64,000 nt of DNA from Lycocorax pyrrhopterus obiensis (taxonomy: Eukaryota; Chordata; Aves; Passeriformes; Paradisaeidae): contig JACSVZ010000001.1 in NCBI GenBank assembly GCA_014706295.1, forward strand, positions 44,364,383-44,428,382, written 5' to 3'. The notes below the pieces were generated by a model, which saw nothing but the letters and a program-made list of their open reading frames with translations, made no database searches and was not told where the DNA came from. The first letter of the stretch is position 1. The number at the start of each line of letters is the position of its first letter. Below, piece after piece: positions 23,621 to 36,122 of the stretch. The position numbers and the translations under genes were made by a program.

Positions 23621-26600
23621 CCCCTTTCTGTACTAATACTACTACAGAAGTAGTAATACTACTACTAATTCTGTAGTACCGGTGATATCTTCTACCCTGT
23701 TTTCCCATAATTTTATAGCTGAGCATCGGTTCAAACATCTAAATCTTTTAAAGAGTTTTCTAACTCAAGGCTACAGCTCTGGTTTCTTCCTTCCACTTCA
23801 GTTCAGAGGTGACTGCAAGACATTTTAAAGGATATGGTAGTAGTTCAGATTTGTTCCACATTTTTATTTATAGTTCTTTTACAGACATTATATAGATTGT
23901 CTTCACAGTATTGTCCTTAAAATAAAATGTTTGGTTCTAACCTCATCTTATTCAAATAGTCCAAATTTTCATACTCCAGAATCATTCCTGAAAAATGATT
24001 ATTGAACATGTCATCTTTCATGTTAGAGTCTCTTCCAGTTCTTGAAATCATAAAGTCTTACTTTATTGAGATGCAAACAGGTGTATTTTTTCCACATGCT
24101 AATAGGTTGAAATATGACTTTTACTATTGGTATATAATTTAAATTTTCAGATAAATGTTAGTAAATAGTTAAACAAATCTATGATTTGTGTTACCATATC
24201 ATTGACATTTTATCTGCATAGAAGTAACAATGAGATAGATGAAAAACTATCATTTACTAGAGAACAAAAAACATGTCCAAATGCTGCTCCTGAGATTTTT
24301 GTAACATTCTTTTCCAGTCATGAAGCTCACTTAATGTGGTTAAAGTCAGTGAGCCTAAGTTGTCACGGTTTGCTCATACACCACAGTACTTATGCAGGAT
24401 ATTTCAAACAGGTTTCAAGTAGCCCAAGGTTCCCCTCATTACTGGTGATAATTTACACTTTTTTAGTTCTCACAAGATAGGCCAGGGTTTAAATACTAAG
24501 GGAACATGAACAACCTGATTTTACTTGAAGTCATTGTTGTGCCACATAGGCAGTGCACAGGTTTTACACTGCAACCTTCAATCCTTATTAGACCTTTCTT
24601 AGTGAAGGCAGACTTGTACCTCAGTACCTAAAGCCTACAGTTCCTCACCTTTAACAAGTAAAAATCTATATGTTTTTTGGAGCTAACAAACCAATTTGCT
24701 GAAATAATATTTTTGGTATTTATAACAAAATAGTGAAGTGAATGATGATTTCTATGCATTGATTTGCATATAACTAACTCTGAAGATAAATATGAAGCAG
24801 AGTCCTGAGAACCAGCCAGCCTGTAATAACACAAACATATTGAAAGAAAGAACAAATATTGGTAGGAAGATAAATGTTGAGATAGAAGGGATTAGCACTT
24901 GACAACCAGAAGCAGTTCATCCTGGATGTAGAAGAGTTCACTTATATAGCTATTATGTCTTACTGTTTCGAATTTTTTAAACTGAGATAATTTCTTCATA
25001 CCTCATCTCAAGAAAACACAATGTCTTGAAGAAAGAAACAGAAGAATATACAGAAGTGCAGAAGTTGCATTTTATTTTATACTTAATTCTTAAATTTAAT
25101 TAAGTATCTTAAAACAATTGTGCCTTCTGGTTTAGATAAAACAGCTTATAAAACTGCTTTATGTAGCAGAATATCAATGTCTTAGAACTCTTTTTAATAA
25201 GCCACTTCAATGTAATAGAAAGCTGCTACTTCTTGTCACAACTTTGAAGTATGAAGGTAAAGTGTTAAAAAAAACAGTTTAGCACTTTCTTTAATTGAAT
25301 TACCTGTATATCTTCCACAAAGTTCTTGGATTTTTTTTGTAAGACTCCTCATATTTCATGCCATGAAATTAAGAAATAATTGAGAAGCCTGTCAAGAAGT
25401 TCTTCTGTTTTCTTTTTTATTTTTGATTTTCCCCAAGCAATATTTTATTACTGTTACGGTTTTTTCCTTCCAGTGCAAACATTTAATCTTTAGAGAGATA
25501 AATTTTATTTCCTACCTTTGCAAATATATTAGTAATTACAGACCTCAAAGTAATATTACTATATTGTTACCAAGCCCAGATGACATCTGAGACACTGGGA
25601 AAGTTTATTCATTTTGTTGGTCAGATTATTCTCTCATGTCACAAATTAGTTTCCAAAAAAAAAAAAAAAAAGGCAAAATGTAAAACCCCCACAATTATAG
25701 CTGGAATCCCTGTGAAATCAAAATTCAGCAATAAACTATAAACTGTATACTACATATATATAGATAGTATATATAACTATATACCATATATATGTATATG
25801 TACATGGTAACTATATATTATATATATATAAACTATTCAGCCATAAACTATATTGCCAGAGACAGTGATTCCTATTAAGGTACTGACTCCCATGTATTTA
25901 TTGGTTAAGACCTTGTCTTTTGAGCTAGCAGGTTTTTACTGGTTTTGCAATTCCTGTAATGGATAATTTATGCAATTCATTAGGCAAGGTTTTTATTCCT
26001 GGTCTATAGGGTGAAAGAGGGAGGTGAAATGTAGAAATTTCAGAATCAATAGGATTTAGACATACAGAGCTATGTGACTAAAAAATCCTGTGTATAAACA
26101 CACAATGCAAATCCTCTTAGCCACCCTTTATTCCTAAGCATGCAGTCAGTTTTATGTGGCACTTTCCTGCTCGTTCGCTGCACGACCAGGAAGCAGTATA
26201 TTTCAGGTATATTTCACAGGCCTCAAAGCTGACTCTTTTCTTATCAGTAAGAGGATTTGACATGAATGAAGCAATTTCAGTCTTTGATTTCTTTAATTGC
26301 CTCCAGAACTGCACCGATTTCTGAACATTTTACACAGTGCCATTCATTAGCTATACCTTTCTTTAGAGTTCAAAATGTCTTTCTGTCAGCCAGCCTCCTG
26401 TTCATACAGACTTTATTGGTTACCTACATGCTTCTTCCTTCCATATGCACTTATTTGCTTTTCCAGGTCAGAATACTCTAAAAAATAGCATATGTTAGTG
26501 AATAATTTCATACATAACTTAACACACAAATAGTTTTCTATGTACTTCACTCCAGAATCTTCCTGAATGACTCCACAATGTTCGAGGAATTCTAATTATA

Positions 26601-28052
26601 GAATATTTTGTCTTTCTCTTAATCCTGTTTGGGTGGTCTATAACAGACCCCATCATGATATCTGTGGAGATTAGGAAGCAGAAATTAGTTTGAGTAAACT
26701 GTAGAGGGGTGAATATTCTTAAACACTAATCTCAGTACTACAGACCAAAATATATTCTGAAAGATACCTTTACACTTCAGACCTTTGGGTGGGATTCAGT
26801 GCTGATGCAGGTTCCTCAGTATGGGTGAACAGGAGCATGTAAACCCTTTATACAGTGAGGAATTGTCGTAGTCTAAGAAAATATAATCAATGCATTCAAT
26901 GGAGTCTAGAGAATGTTTCATTTTGCCTCAATTTGAACAAGTTGTGTCTGCCTGCTGAAGAGGTCTCTAGACTCCTTTGGCTGGCTGATTCTCCCAGGAA
27001 TCTAGTTTCAAATTAATTGCTAAGCATTACACAGAATCAGTAGTAATGCACGTATTGGAAATTGCATCATCTTGAATAAAACTATGATACATATAAATCC
27101 CAGTCAGGCTCTTTCTCGGGCCCTAAAGACAGGAAGTAAGCCACAGTTTACAGGTTTGTGATTGAACTTATTCCCTCAAGAGGAGGATGGCCCTATTCAT
27201 GCTGTCTATTTGATGGAGTGAGTGTCGGTACTACCTCTTTAACTGTTCCCAAGCCCTGTCTAGAAAACAGCTAGCTAGAGCCAAACACTATGGAAAAGTA
27301 TCTTCCTGTGCCTGAATAGAGTCCTTGTTCAGTTTGCTAGTGTGGAGCCTTTTAGATTAGCATACTAACAGTGGCTTTGAGCTCTTTGATGCAAATCATC
27401 TCAGCAGAGAATTTCCATTTATTCTTCTGAGGTTTCTGATGAAACACTTCACATACTAGCATTTAATTCTTCAGACCTTCAACAGAAGACAAGTGACACA
27501 ATATTTCTGAAGGCTCTGACTCCATTCTATTGTACAGGCATTAACTACATATGTCTTGTTGAATACTAAATCAATATAATTGAATTTTGTTATAAATATT
27601 TAGAATTAATGATCTTAATTAAAGTAATAAATATTCAACAAAAATACATTGATTAAAAGAAAAACTGATCTTTCTTCCAAAGCTCGGATAAGATGGCAGA
27701 AGAATTATTTTATTTTCAAATGCAAATAAAATATACATAGCCAGAGGGGGTATAAAATTTTTACTGTGGTATTAAATTTTTGTTGTGGTAACAATAAAAT
27801 GATCTTGAGTAAAATCCCTTAAAACCTCCATGATTCGGTAGTAGCATATAGCATTTCTCTTGAACACTCAAATAATGTATTTGGAATTCACTTACAATTA
27901 TTTCCCATATAAAACACAGATTAAAGAATGTAGCAGTACGAAAGGCTTCTCTATGGCATTAATGTATTTAATTTTGCTGATTAAATTTAATTTTTCCGTG
28001 AAAGCATGCACCTCCATATCCATTTTGTGCTACACAAGAGGGAAATACATAA
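23621..28052. other. Unique AT-rich non-coding DNA with AT tract
   Basis: No gene is recognised. Contents include a TACTAC/GTAGTA inverted trinucleotide cluster (about 23636-23672), a 17-base poly(A) run at 25655-25671, an alternating AT tract at 25741-25832, and short moderately GC segments near 26105-26280 and 26960-27300 with no recognisable family. Confidence 0.55.
25741..25832. repeat. Alternating AT tract with cruciform potential
   Basis: About 90 bases of near-continuous TA/TATA steps interrupted by GTAC, CATGG and similar short words. Many overlapping self-complementary segments are present, so hairpin or cruciform extrusion is possible. It is probably length-variable. Confidence 0.85.
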
Positions 28053-28715
28053 TGGTGGTTGACTTCGCTAGACTGCCAGATGCCAAAGAAGCTGCTCTTT
28101 CACTCCCCTTCGTTAACTGGACAGGGAAGAGAAATTACAGTGAAAACTTCATGAGTCCGGGTAAGGACAGGGAGATCAACTGCCATCACAGACAAAACCA
28201 AACTCAGCTTGGGGAAATTAATTTAGTTTATTGCCAACCAAATCAGAATAGAATAAAGAGAAACAAGAACAAATCCTTAAACACCTTCCCCTGACTCCTT
28301 CCCTATTCCTGGGCTCAACCTCACTACCAGTTTCTCTCCTCCACTGTGGACCTCCATGGTCTGCAGGGGAACAACCTGCATTAATATGGTCTTCTCCATG
28401 GGCTGCTGGGGAATCTCTGCTCTGGCACCCGGAGCACCTCCTCCCCTTCCTACTTCAATGACCCTGGTATCTGCAGGGTTATTTCTCTCAAATTTTCTCA
28501 TTCCTCTCTCCCATCTGCTGTTTTAGGGCTGTTTTTACCCTTTCTTAAATGTTATTGTAGAGGTGCTACCAAAAGACCTGATTGTTTCATTTTTGTGGGT
28601 TCCGTCTTGGCGCTGGCTGGAACTGGCTCTTTCAGACATGAGAACAGCTTCTGGCCTCTACTTACAGGTGCCATGCCTGTGGCCTGTAGCTCTTCTGCTA
28701 CCAAAACCCACTAAC
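28053..28715 (-). mobile_element. Solo LTR, same superfamily as the 15.9 kb LTR, inverted
   Basis: On the minus strand the element runs from 28715 (TG of TGTTAGTGGGTTTTGG) to 28053 (CA end). Sequence shared with the LTR at 15931-17044 includes the block around ATTTCTCTTCCCTGTCCA, a GAGTGAAAGAGCAGC block and the internal GCAGCCCATGGAG region. An intact AATAAA (plus-strand TTTATT, 28227-28232) sits where the 16.86 kb copy has AATAGA. A TATA-like ATTTAAGA lies near 28541-28550. The minisatellite is much shorter here. No clear target duplication and no internal retroviral sequence is seen. Confidence 0.82.
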
Positions 28716-29189
28716 ATCTCGTGTTGACTAGTTTGAAGCACATCTGGGTTTGCAAAAAAAAAATCGTCTCATCCTCTCTAACCAAGACATGTTAAGATGT
28801 TTGGAGTTCAATTGTTCTTTTTTTTTTTTTTTTTAATGAAAAATATGAAACAATCAAATATAATGCATTCTCAATTTACTCAAGCCACTTAGTGGCATTA
28901 CAGTTTTGAGAAGCAAGTTGGGGAAGAAGGAAAACAAGTGCAATGAGTTGGATTCCTGCCCCCCAGTTAGCAATTTATGCATTTTTTTGTTATTTATCTG
29001 ATCATTTGTCTCATCAGCAGATTTTAAAAAAGTTTACCGGACTGGCATGTTAAGTTAATTTTTAAGGTCCGCGATGTCGATCTTTGTTTTATGCTTGGAC
29101 TTCTCAATCGTAATTGCTATTCACAAAGAAAGAAAATATAAAAGTATGGGCTACTCTATACCTTGCTTCTTTATTCTTGTGTGAGTACG

Positions 29190-29250
29190 TAAACTATATA
29201 TATATGAGAGAGTCACTATATATAAACTATATATATGGTTTATATAATAA
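29190..29250. repeat. AT-rich inverted and direct repeat cluster
   Basis: TAAACTATATATAT occurs twice (29190-29203 and 29223-29236), and TATAAAC (29221-29227) is the exact reverse complement of GTTTATA (29238-29244). The result is a short hairpin-prone AT segment. Confidence 0.85.
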
Positions 29251-32145
29251 ACTGTATCTATGTTACGATGTAGAATATCCATATGGAAAGAAGTTATGGA
29301 ACACACAAGATCCAAATAACCAGTTTCTTTGTCAATGAAATGGCCATGATGTAGCAATATATAGAGGGCACACCTACTGTAAAATATATAAGGAGCCCCA
29401 CAGAACCTTAAATATACGCAATCTGTATAGATGTGTTGTACATATTGCATAAAACAGGTGCTGTCTTGATAATGGGAAGTTTATTGACTTACTATTGTTC
29501 TGTCAGAGGGAATAGGAATCTGTAGAATCTAATTGAAAAAAGTTGTGATGGATGGTGACCGCTGCAGACACAATTGAACCAGAGGACAAGTGACGTATGA
29601 ATCTGCTATTGTCCACATATTTTGGGATATCACATAGTCAGAGTCTTGTCAGAATAAGTGGTTATCACCACTGTCATACACTAAAACACTGCCATAAAAT
29701 AAAAATCTGAAGAAAAATCCTGAAGAATTTGCTTTCTCACAATATATTCATAAATATTAGTGTCTTTATTGCTGATACTGAAAGACTTAGAAGTCAGGAA
29801 AATTATGCTAATTCTTGATCACACTTTTATTCTGCTATGCAGAGGTGTCCTAAAAAATCATGTTCAAGTTTATTCTAATAAAAGTCATTAAATTCTATTC
29901 AAGGTCACCCAGGATGAGAATACAGTCTCCTTTTTCTCAAAGGTGACTGATTTTCTTTTCTTCCATCATGGGAACTATTGTCAGCAACATGTCTGATTAA
30001 TTTATAACATCATCCCATTAAATTTGCTTACTCTTGTCAAGTTTTCTCTCTCTTCAAATGCTTTACCATTTCAAACTTTCCAACTTTCCTAACAGTAATT
30101 CTGTGGGTTTCTTTTTCTTTTCTTACTTTTCAGTAATGCATTATTCCACATTTACACTTGTAAAATTTTCTTTTATTTTAAACATAACTGTGAACATGCT
30201 GTTTGATATGGACACCTCTACAGTATGGACCCTAAGAAATGTACAAAAAAAACCATTCCTTATTTATTTAACTTGTCTGTTGTGTTTGGGGGGTTTTAAT
30301 TGATACAGAATGGTAGTAATTCTCAGCTAAAGTATACTCTGTAATGTAAGCAAATGAAAGCAGCATGTAATAAACAAAAGACAGTATTATATTAATCAAA
30401 AAAACTTTTAAAGGTACTATCATGCTATAGATGTAAAAGAAATACATTTACAAATTTGCTATCTTCAGTCAAACTTAACTCTCAAGTGCAGACATTTTTA
30501 GCTTAAATTAAAATATTCTGATTCATAATTCAATTTATTGAGCTGTTTGTTTGTTAGATCTCTCTGTTACAGACTGCACCCTTATATGCAAAACCAGAGA
30601 CTACTACAGTTTCAGGCGAATATAAAATGAAATAGCTGTATATCGTTTAATATTCCTAGTTTGTGCCCTCTGTATCCTGTATTTTCTTCCTCATTTTACT
30701 CCCATTTCAGCAAAACAATATTGAATAAAAAAAATCCTCTGAAGCCATTTTGATGCCATAAATTAATCTTCTCTGCCATGGACAGACAGAATGAAACCAT
30801 CACAATTGAACAGACGCCTTCAAAAAAATTGCTTAAGTTTCAGTCACTCTAATAAATTACAAGCCCTAGAGAAAGGGACATTCCTAACCCGGATGCTATT
30901 ACACAGGCATGGTGTTTACCTGAAAAAAGTTTAGAATACAAGCATGAAAATTTTATCAAAATTGTTTGACAGCCAGGTCCAATGAGGAAATCATTCTCTG
31001 AGAGGGAAAAACAAAAAAGCAGCAGCCTCTGGAACTGTTGAGTAGAAATGTACAATATTTTTCAGTTATAACTCTTATTCATTCAAATAATTAATACAAG
31101 GGGTTGTGATAAGATATAATCATGATTTGTGACTTTTCCTATGGGTGTGGATTTATGGTTGATATTTGTTTCTCTATCAGTATATCTAACACGTCCCGTT
31201 TAGGGCATTCTCTAGTACTGGCCTTCAAACAGGATGTAAAAGCAACTGTGCAACTTACTGATTCATCAAAATTGTATTCTAAGCTTCACCAATTTTACCT
31301 CTGCTAGCAGGAAATACCCAAAATATAAGATTTTTTTTAACAGTAGGAATCTTTAATGAGATAAGAACTGACACTTTCTTGTTATATCTGAGTCTAATCT
31401 TGAACATGTATGATTACTCAACATACTTTTATTACAAGCTTTTAAAATCTTTGATTGTTATTTTAATCCTCAAGACATTTCCTATCTAATATTTGTTTCT
31501 ACATCTGGAGGAGCAAATATTTTCTGTGAATGCATTTAGTGGAGATGATATAGAAGACACGCACTGATGGTGAGAAAAATACTGTCACTTTCTTTTTCAA
31601 ACCATAACTGCTTCTGCTTTTTCTGCTTGTCTTTAGAAGTCCACCTTCTGCTACAGTGCATAATGCATCATGCTTCTCCTCAGCAGTCCATCTTGTCTCT
31701 GACTTTGGTAAAGGTTTCTTGGTTCTCAAAAGCCGTAGTGTTAAATTTAAGTAGGCTGACACTGTGATTCAGGCCTTACCAAAAGCTATGATTTATTAAT
31801 TAAAATTGAAACTTCTGTTGTAGGTATTTGGAATGGGAGGCAGGGATGAAGGGTGGGAAGGGAAGAGTTTGTTAAATGGTTATTTTTCAGTGTATAGAAT
31901 AACTGAATAGGCTAATTTTAAGCCTTTTTATTTCACTGAGCTTCAAGGACTCTTTTTCTGAATGAGAACATCTGTTCCAGCATCATTTATTCTAGCTCAA
32001 ATAATTCCAAGACTATGGCTAATAGAAGTATTTGTCTCTGCTGCTTCTCATCACACTTTTTAAAAATCATAACATTTGTATCTTGATTCTCACACCCCCA
32101 AAACAAGATCTAATTTTGTCTGAAGCTAAGTCATAGTAGCAAATA

Positions 32146-32195
32146 TACAAACACACACCCCCCCCCAACTATCTAAAGTGTGTGTGTGTGTGCGT
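32146..32195. repeat. (AC)n, C-run and (TG)n compound microsatellite
   Basis: A short ACACACAC is followed by nine C residues (32158-32166), 12 bases of other sequence and then about seven TG units (32179-32192). The AC and TG parts are complementary and could pair as a hairpin. Confidence 0.85.
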
Positions 32196-32802
32196 GCTTG
32201 TATATAACTTTCATTTGCTTAACTGGCTAAAGAAATGTCCAAACTTATGTTTGTGCTTATGGCTGTCTTTTTGTTTTCTAAAGGCTCACCTTTATGTCAT
32301 AAAAGTCATAAAAGTGTATCCAGTGAGGTACTGGTTACAAGACACTTATTTGAGAATAATTTTCCCTCTCATAAAATTTAACCTTAACAGGCCTTATACA
32401 TTATGTTTATTCAAAACAAGCATTTCAACAAGTGTTGATTGCGCCCATGTTAAAGATAGTGGGTTTTGTTTATTTACCTGTGTTCTCAAGGAAAACAAAC
32501 AAATATCTGTATTTATTCCTTCAATAGTAAACCCTTTCTCACTGCAGACAGAACAAACAGTGAGTCAGGACCCTCTGAGAGGATGAGTTTTCAGGAATGA
32601 TAGTCAGTAGCTCTTAGAGAAGGTACAAGGTACTGTGCACAAATAAAATTGTTGAATGTGTTTTGATCCTGAAATCCAATCACTCCTGCTGAACACCACA
32701 GTGTACATGAATCTTCACTAAAGAAAATACCAGTATACGTAAATATTGCTATAGTTCTTTTTAAAACAAAAAGAAAAAAACCCCACAAAACAAAGAACAA
32801 CA

Positions 32803-33110
32803 AGAATGGCTTGGGTTGGAAGGGACTTCAAAGATCATCTAGTTCCAGCCACTCTGACATGGGCAGGACCACCTTCTGCTAGAGCAGGTTGCTCAGAGTC
32901 CCATCCAACCCAGCCTTGAACACTTCTAGGACTGGGGTATCCACAGCTTTTCTGGGCAACTTGTTCCAGTGCCTAACCACCCTCTCAGTAAAAAACTTCT
33001 TCTAACATCTAACTTAAGTCTATCCTCCTTCAGTTTAAAACCATTACACCTGGTCCAGTCACTACATGCACTCTCCATCTTTCCTGTAGGCTCCCTTCAA
33101 ACTTCATCCC
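32803..33110 (-). repeat. CR1 LINE, 3' end
   Basis: From the 3' terminus in reverse order: AATGGCTTGGGTTGGAAGGG, TCATCTAGTTCCAGCC, CACCTTCTGCTAGAGCAGG, CCATCCAACCCAGCCTTGAA, CTGGGGTATCCACAGC, AACTTGTTCCAGTGCCTAAC and TCAGTTTAAAACCATTACAC. This is a typical avian CR1 3' UTR extending about 300 bp before 5' truncation. An A/C-rich tract immediately precedes it (about 32764-32802). Divergence from the consensus I remember is low to moderate. Confidence 0.94.
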
Positions 33111-35052
33111 AACCAAACTTCACCTCTATACTCTTCTCACATTACCTGTCCTTGTTTCCACTGCCTGTGCATTTACTTCTTTCCTTTTAATTTAATCAGC
33201 AATTCACTATCATAATATAAATGGGTATAACTAGTATGGAAATCCATCTCTTTTCTTTACTGGTAAAACGATTGCAGTTTATATATTATAGAGTGGTAAC
33301 GTTTAGCTTGTTGTATAATGTTGAAATGGGAATATTTTCATTCTCTCAAGCCGCATACACATTGCATTTCCGTCAACTCAGTAAATTTGTAATACCGTAG
33401 AGAATACAGGTAGGAAAAAGTTTATAGACCTCAAAAATGTGGAATTTTCCATTAGCTTGTTTTATAAATGCAGATACATTTTGTGAGTTTCAAAAATCAT
33501 GTCCCAAAAATGATTTATATTGAATCCATATAAAGGCCAAACTGAAGTAAACATCTTCATTTTGTTGTTTATTTTCACGAGTGTCTTGGTTTGGGGGTTT
33601 TGTGTGTGTATTTATTTCATAGGAGAAAATCATGTAGTCTACATTTCTATCATGATGAAGTATTTTTAAATATTAAACAACTTAGCACTTGAGTTTGAAA
33701 TTATTAGTATTAAGCTTTCAACCTGTTATATTCATATTCTGTGAATGATCATTTTAATTTCCCTGTGAAATAAATGTTTAAGTGAGTGTGTGTGAGTTTT
33801 TAAACTACTTCATTAAGGCTGGTTTTTTATTTCCAACAATCTTTAAAGGTCTACAAATACAGATTACAGTAAATACATTTCATATTAAGGGTCTGACTAG
33901 AATTCATATAGGAAAACCAAAAAATAACATAGGTAGTCTTAAAAAAGAAAAATTAATTACAAATGCATGTTACATTTCTTTGACAGTGCGTTGTCCACGG
34001 ATGAACTTAATGATAGAACACAGCCTCCCAGAAACAGATCTAACAAAATAGCAAAAAGTCTAAATAAGATATGGGTTATCATAAGTAGAAAATGCTTTAA
34101 GGTAGGTGTCATTACTACAGAAATGATGCAGAAGAGAATATCACCACTCCCTGGTTAACAAATAGAATTTTAAAGAAAGCAAATTAATTGACTTCAATAG
34201 CAGGAAGTTTTGCCATTTGAAATTATTGAGTTGTCAAAGTAAGACAGCAGAGTGTACGAAACACTATTTGTGCCTTTGAAAATCTTGCCCAGGGATTTCA
34301 CAAGTATATAAGCCTGAGATATAATATTTAATGGAAGTAATGGGGGAATAACATACTATCAAATATTTAGCTTCATCAAGGAAGCAGGCATTTGAGAATT
34401 TAAGGGATACGCAAACCAGCTTTGGCATATATACTTTTGATGCAAGTCTGCAGGAATGTTTCAAGGAATATTCTCAAAGTTTTTACTATTCTTCATGACA
34501 TTGATACCATTCCATATGTTGTTTACAGAAAAATATTAGCTAATAGGCTTCTGTTTTGAAATGAAACCACATATTTATTGACTCTTATATATAGACTCCT
34601 AGATTTACAGTCATAAAAGGAAATAAATTAATTGGCATGGAGAAATTTTCTCAATGCTTGGAACACATGGAACTTTCTTTGATGCACAAGATTAAGACTT
34701 GTGAATTTGGTCTTTTTAGTCCTTGCTGTAATGGACATTTCCTAATTGATGTTATGTCCCTGTAAGACTGCACTACTTACATTGTAAGACGAGTGTAACA
34801 ATATAATTTCATTAATTTTCATAGAGGTTTGGTATTTTTATCAAGTACATTTCATATATTTTTTATGTGAACAGTCAGAGTGGCAATGAAAATTGGGAAG
34901 GAAAAGAAAATATCTGCAGAAAAATAGTGATAGAGAAATTGCCTATCAGACTGGTAGTTGTGAGGTTGGGAATTAGACCTTGGATGCAAAAGCATCCTCG
35001 ACAGGTGCAGCTGGCCTCTTTGAACTACAGCCTGGGTATCTAGAAACCAGTG
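33111..35052. other. Unique AT-rich non-coding DNA
   Basis: No gene or named repeat is recognised. It is AT-rich throughout with only short open frames. Confidence 0.6.
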
Positions 35053-35196
35053 ACATAGAACCAAAATTGTTTGGATTGGAAGGGGCCATCCAGTTCCATC
35101 CCTCTTGCCATGGAAAGGGACAACTTCCACTAGACCAGGTTGCCCAGAGCTCCATCCAGCCTGGCCTTAAACACTTCCAAGATGGGACATCCAATT
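35053..35196 (-). repeat. Short CR1 LINE 3' end
   Basis: The plus strand reads CATAGAACCAAAATTGTTTG, GATTGGAAGGGGCCATCC, AACTTCCACTAGACCAGG, TTGCCCAGAGCTCCATCC and AGCCTGGCCTTAAACACTTC before ending at GGGACATCCA. It is the last roughly 140 bp of a CR1 in reverse orientation, heavily 5' truncated. A short minus-strand frame overlapping it is not a gene. Confidence 0.92.
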
Positions 35197-35684
35197 TAAT
35201 GCTATGACCTGCCCCTGAGGTGTGGCAACTGAGGTTCTTGTTAATGCAATATAATAATATATTAGAGTGAAATGACGCTGAATGACCAGTGTATTTTATA
35301 TATATGCATATTTTAGAACAACTTAGTTGCAATGGAAAGGAGGTCTGTACCCATTTTGGTTGTTATCTATGGTACTATGAAAATATAGAAGTATGAAAAT
35401 ATCACTTAATAAAATATATAAAGAGAGAAAGAAAAGAAAAGAGTAGACAGAAGAGAGGAAAGATATCACCACCTGTGGATCCAGTGACAAGACTTGATTG
35501 TTGCAATGCAGATGTCCGTTGATTGAAATGATGGTCGCGATCTTGATCTGTAGTGGGTGGGGGGAGTGTCTACTTTTGTCTTATGGATGAACAATTTTGT
35601 CTCATCTAATTCAGAATTAGGGAACTCAACCAAATTTAGCCTGGGATTTGGTACAAGGATTTGTGCGTGTTTGGAATCATATGA

Positions 35685-36083
35685 AACAAGGAATATATGC
35701 TATTGGAAGGCTTTAGATTTATGATTACTTCATTTAATGTTTCAGAGACATTAACAAGTGAACTAAATAACTTTAACAAAACAAAAGAAAATGTTATATG
35801 GGAAAGCGTTGAGTCTCTCTTTGTATACCAGAAGGAAGGAGAGCCATGGACTGCAAACAGGACATGGGTAAAATACAAAGTAAGCCTTTCACCAGCTCTC
35901 ATGCAAATCTATCTCTGAGCATTCCACATTACAAGAGGCTATGAATTAGTTCAAAACCAGGAAACTGGAACAGCAGGCTATGATCTAAAATGGTATAAAA
36001 CAGCCTGGAAAACTAAAATTGGACTGAAAGAAGAGAAAACATCATCGTCTATTTTCTGTTATAAAAAATTCTGTAGAAATTAA
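35685..36083 (+). pseudogene. Possible decayed coding fragment, identity unknown
   Basis: One frame stays open from 35685 to an in-frame TGA (35916-35918) and continues open to TAA at 36081-36083, giving about 132 codons with one interruption. The reading is not low-complexity and has three N-glycosylation sequons (N-V-S, N-K-T, N-R-T) in the first part and a W-Y-K-T-A-W-K-T-K cluster in the second. That mix would suit an extracellular or viral-envelope-like protein, but I recognise no family. A few such stretches are expected by chance in 64 kb of AT-rich DNA, so this is weak. Confidence 0.15.
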
Positions 36084-36122
36084 TTAATTAATTAATTCTG
36101 TGGAAAATAATTTCTGTAGAAA
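36069..36122. repeat. Three TTCTGTAGAAA-type words around a (TTAA)n patch
   Basis: TTCTGTAGAAA at 36069-36079, TTCTGTGGAAA at 36096-36106 and TTCTGTAGAAA at 36112-36122, with an ATTAATTAATTAATTAATT patch between the first two. The pattern looks like local slippage duplication. Confidence 0.85.

Larger units (their letters stand above)
28716..32802. other. Unique AT-rich non-coding DNA
   Basis: No gene is recognised. It contains a 17-base poly(T) run (28818-28834), an AT inverted-repeat cluster (29190-29250) and a C-run with (TG)n (32146-32195). Open frames up to 134 codons (32182-32586) start in the (TG)n tract and show no domain. Confidence 0.6.

Noticed and set aside
27860..28294. 144-codon plus-strand open frame
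   Set aside because: Its second half is antisense LTR sequence (28053-28715) and its first half is AT-rich with no domain.
34852..35332. Overlapping open frames of 75-119 codons
   Set aside because: They run across the CR1 3' end at 35053-35196, which is untranslated in the element.
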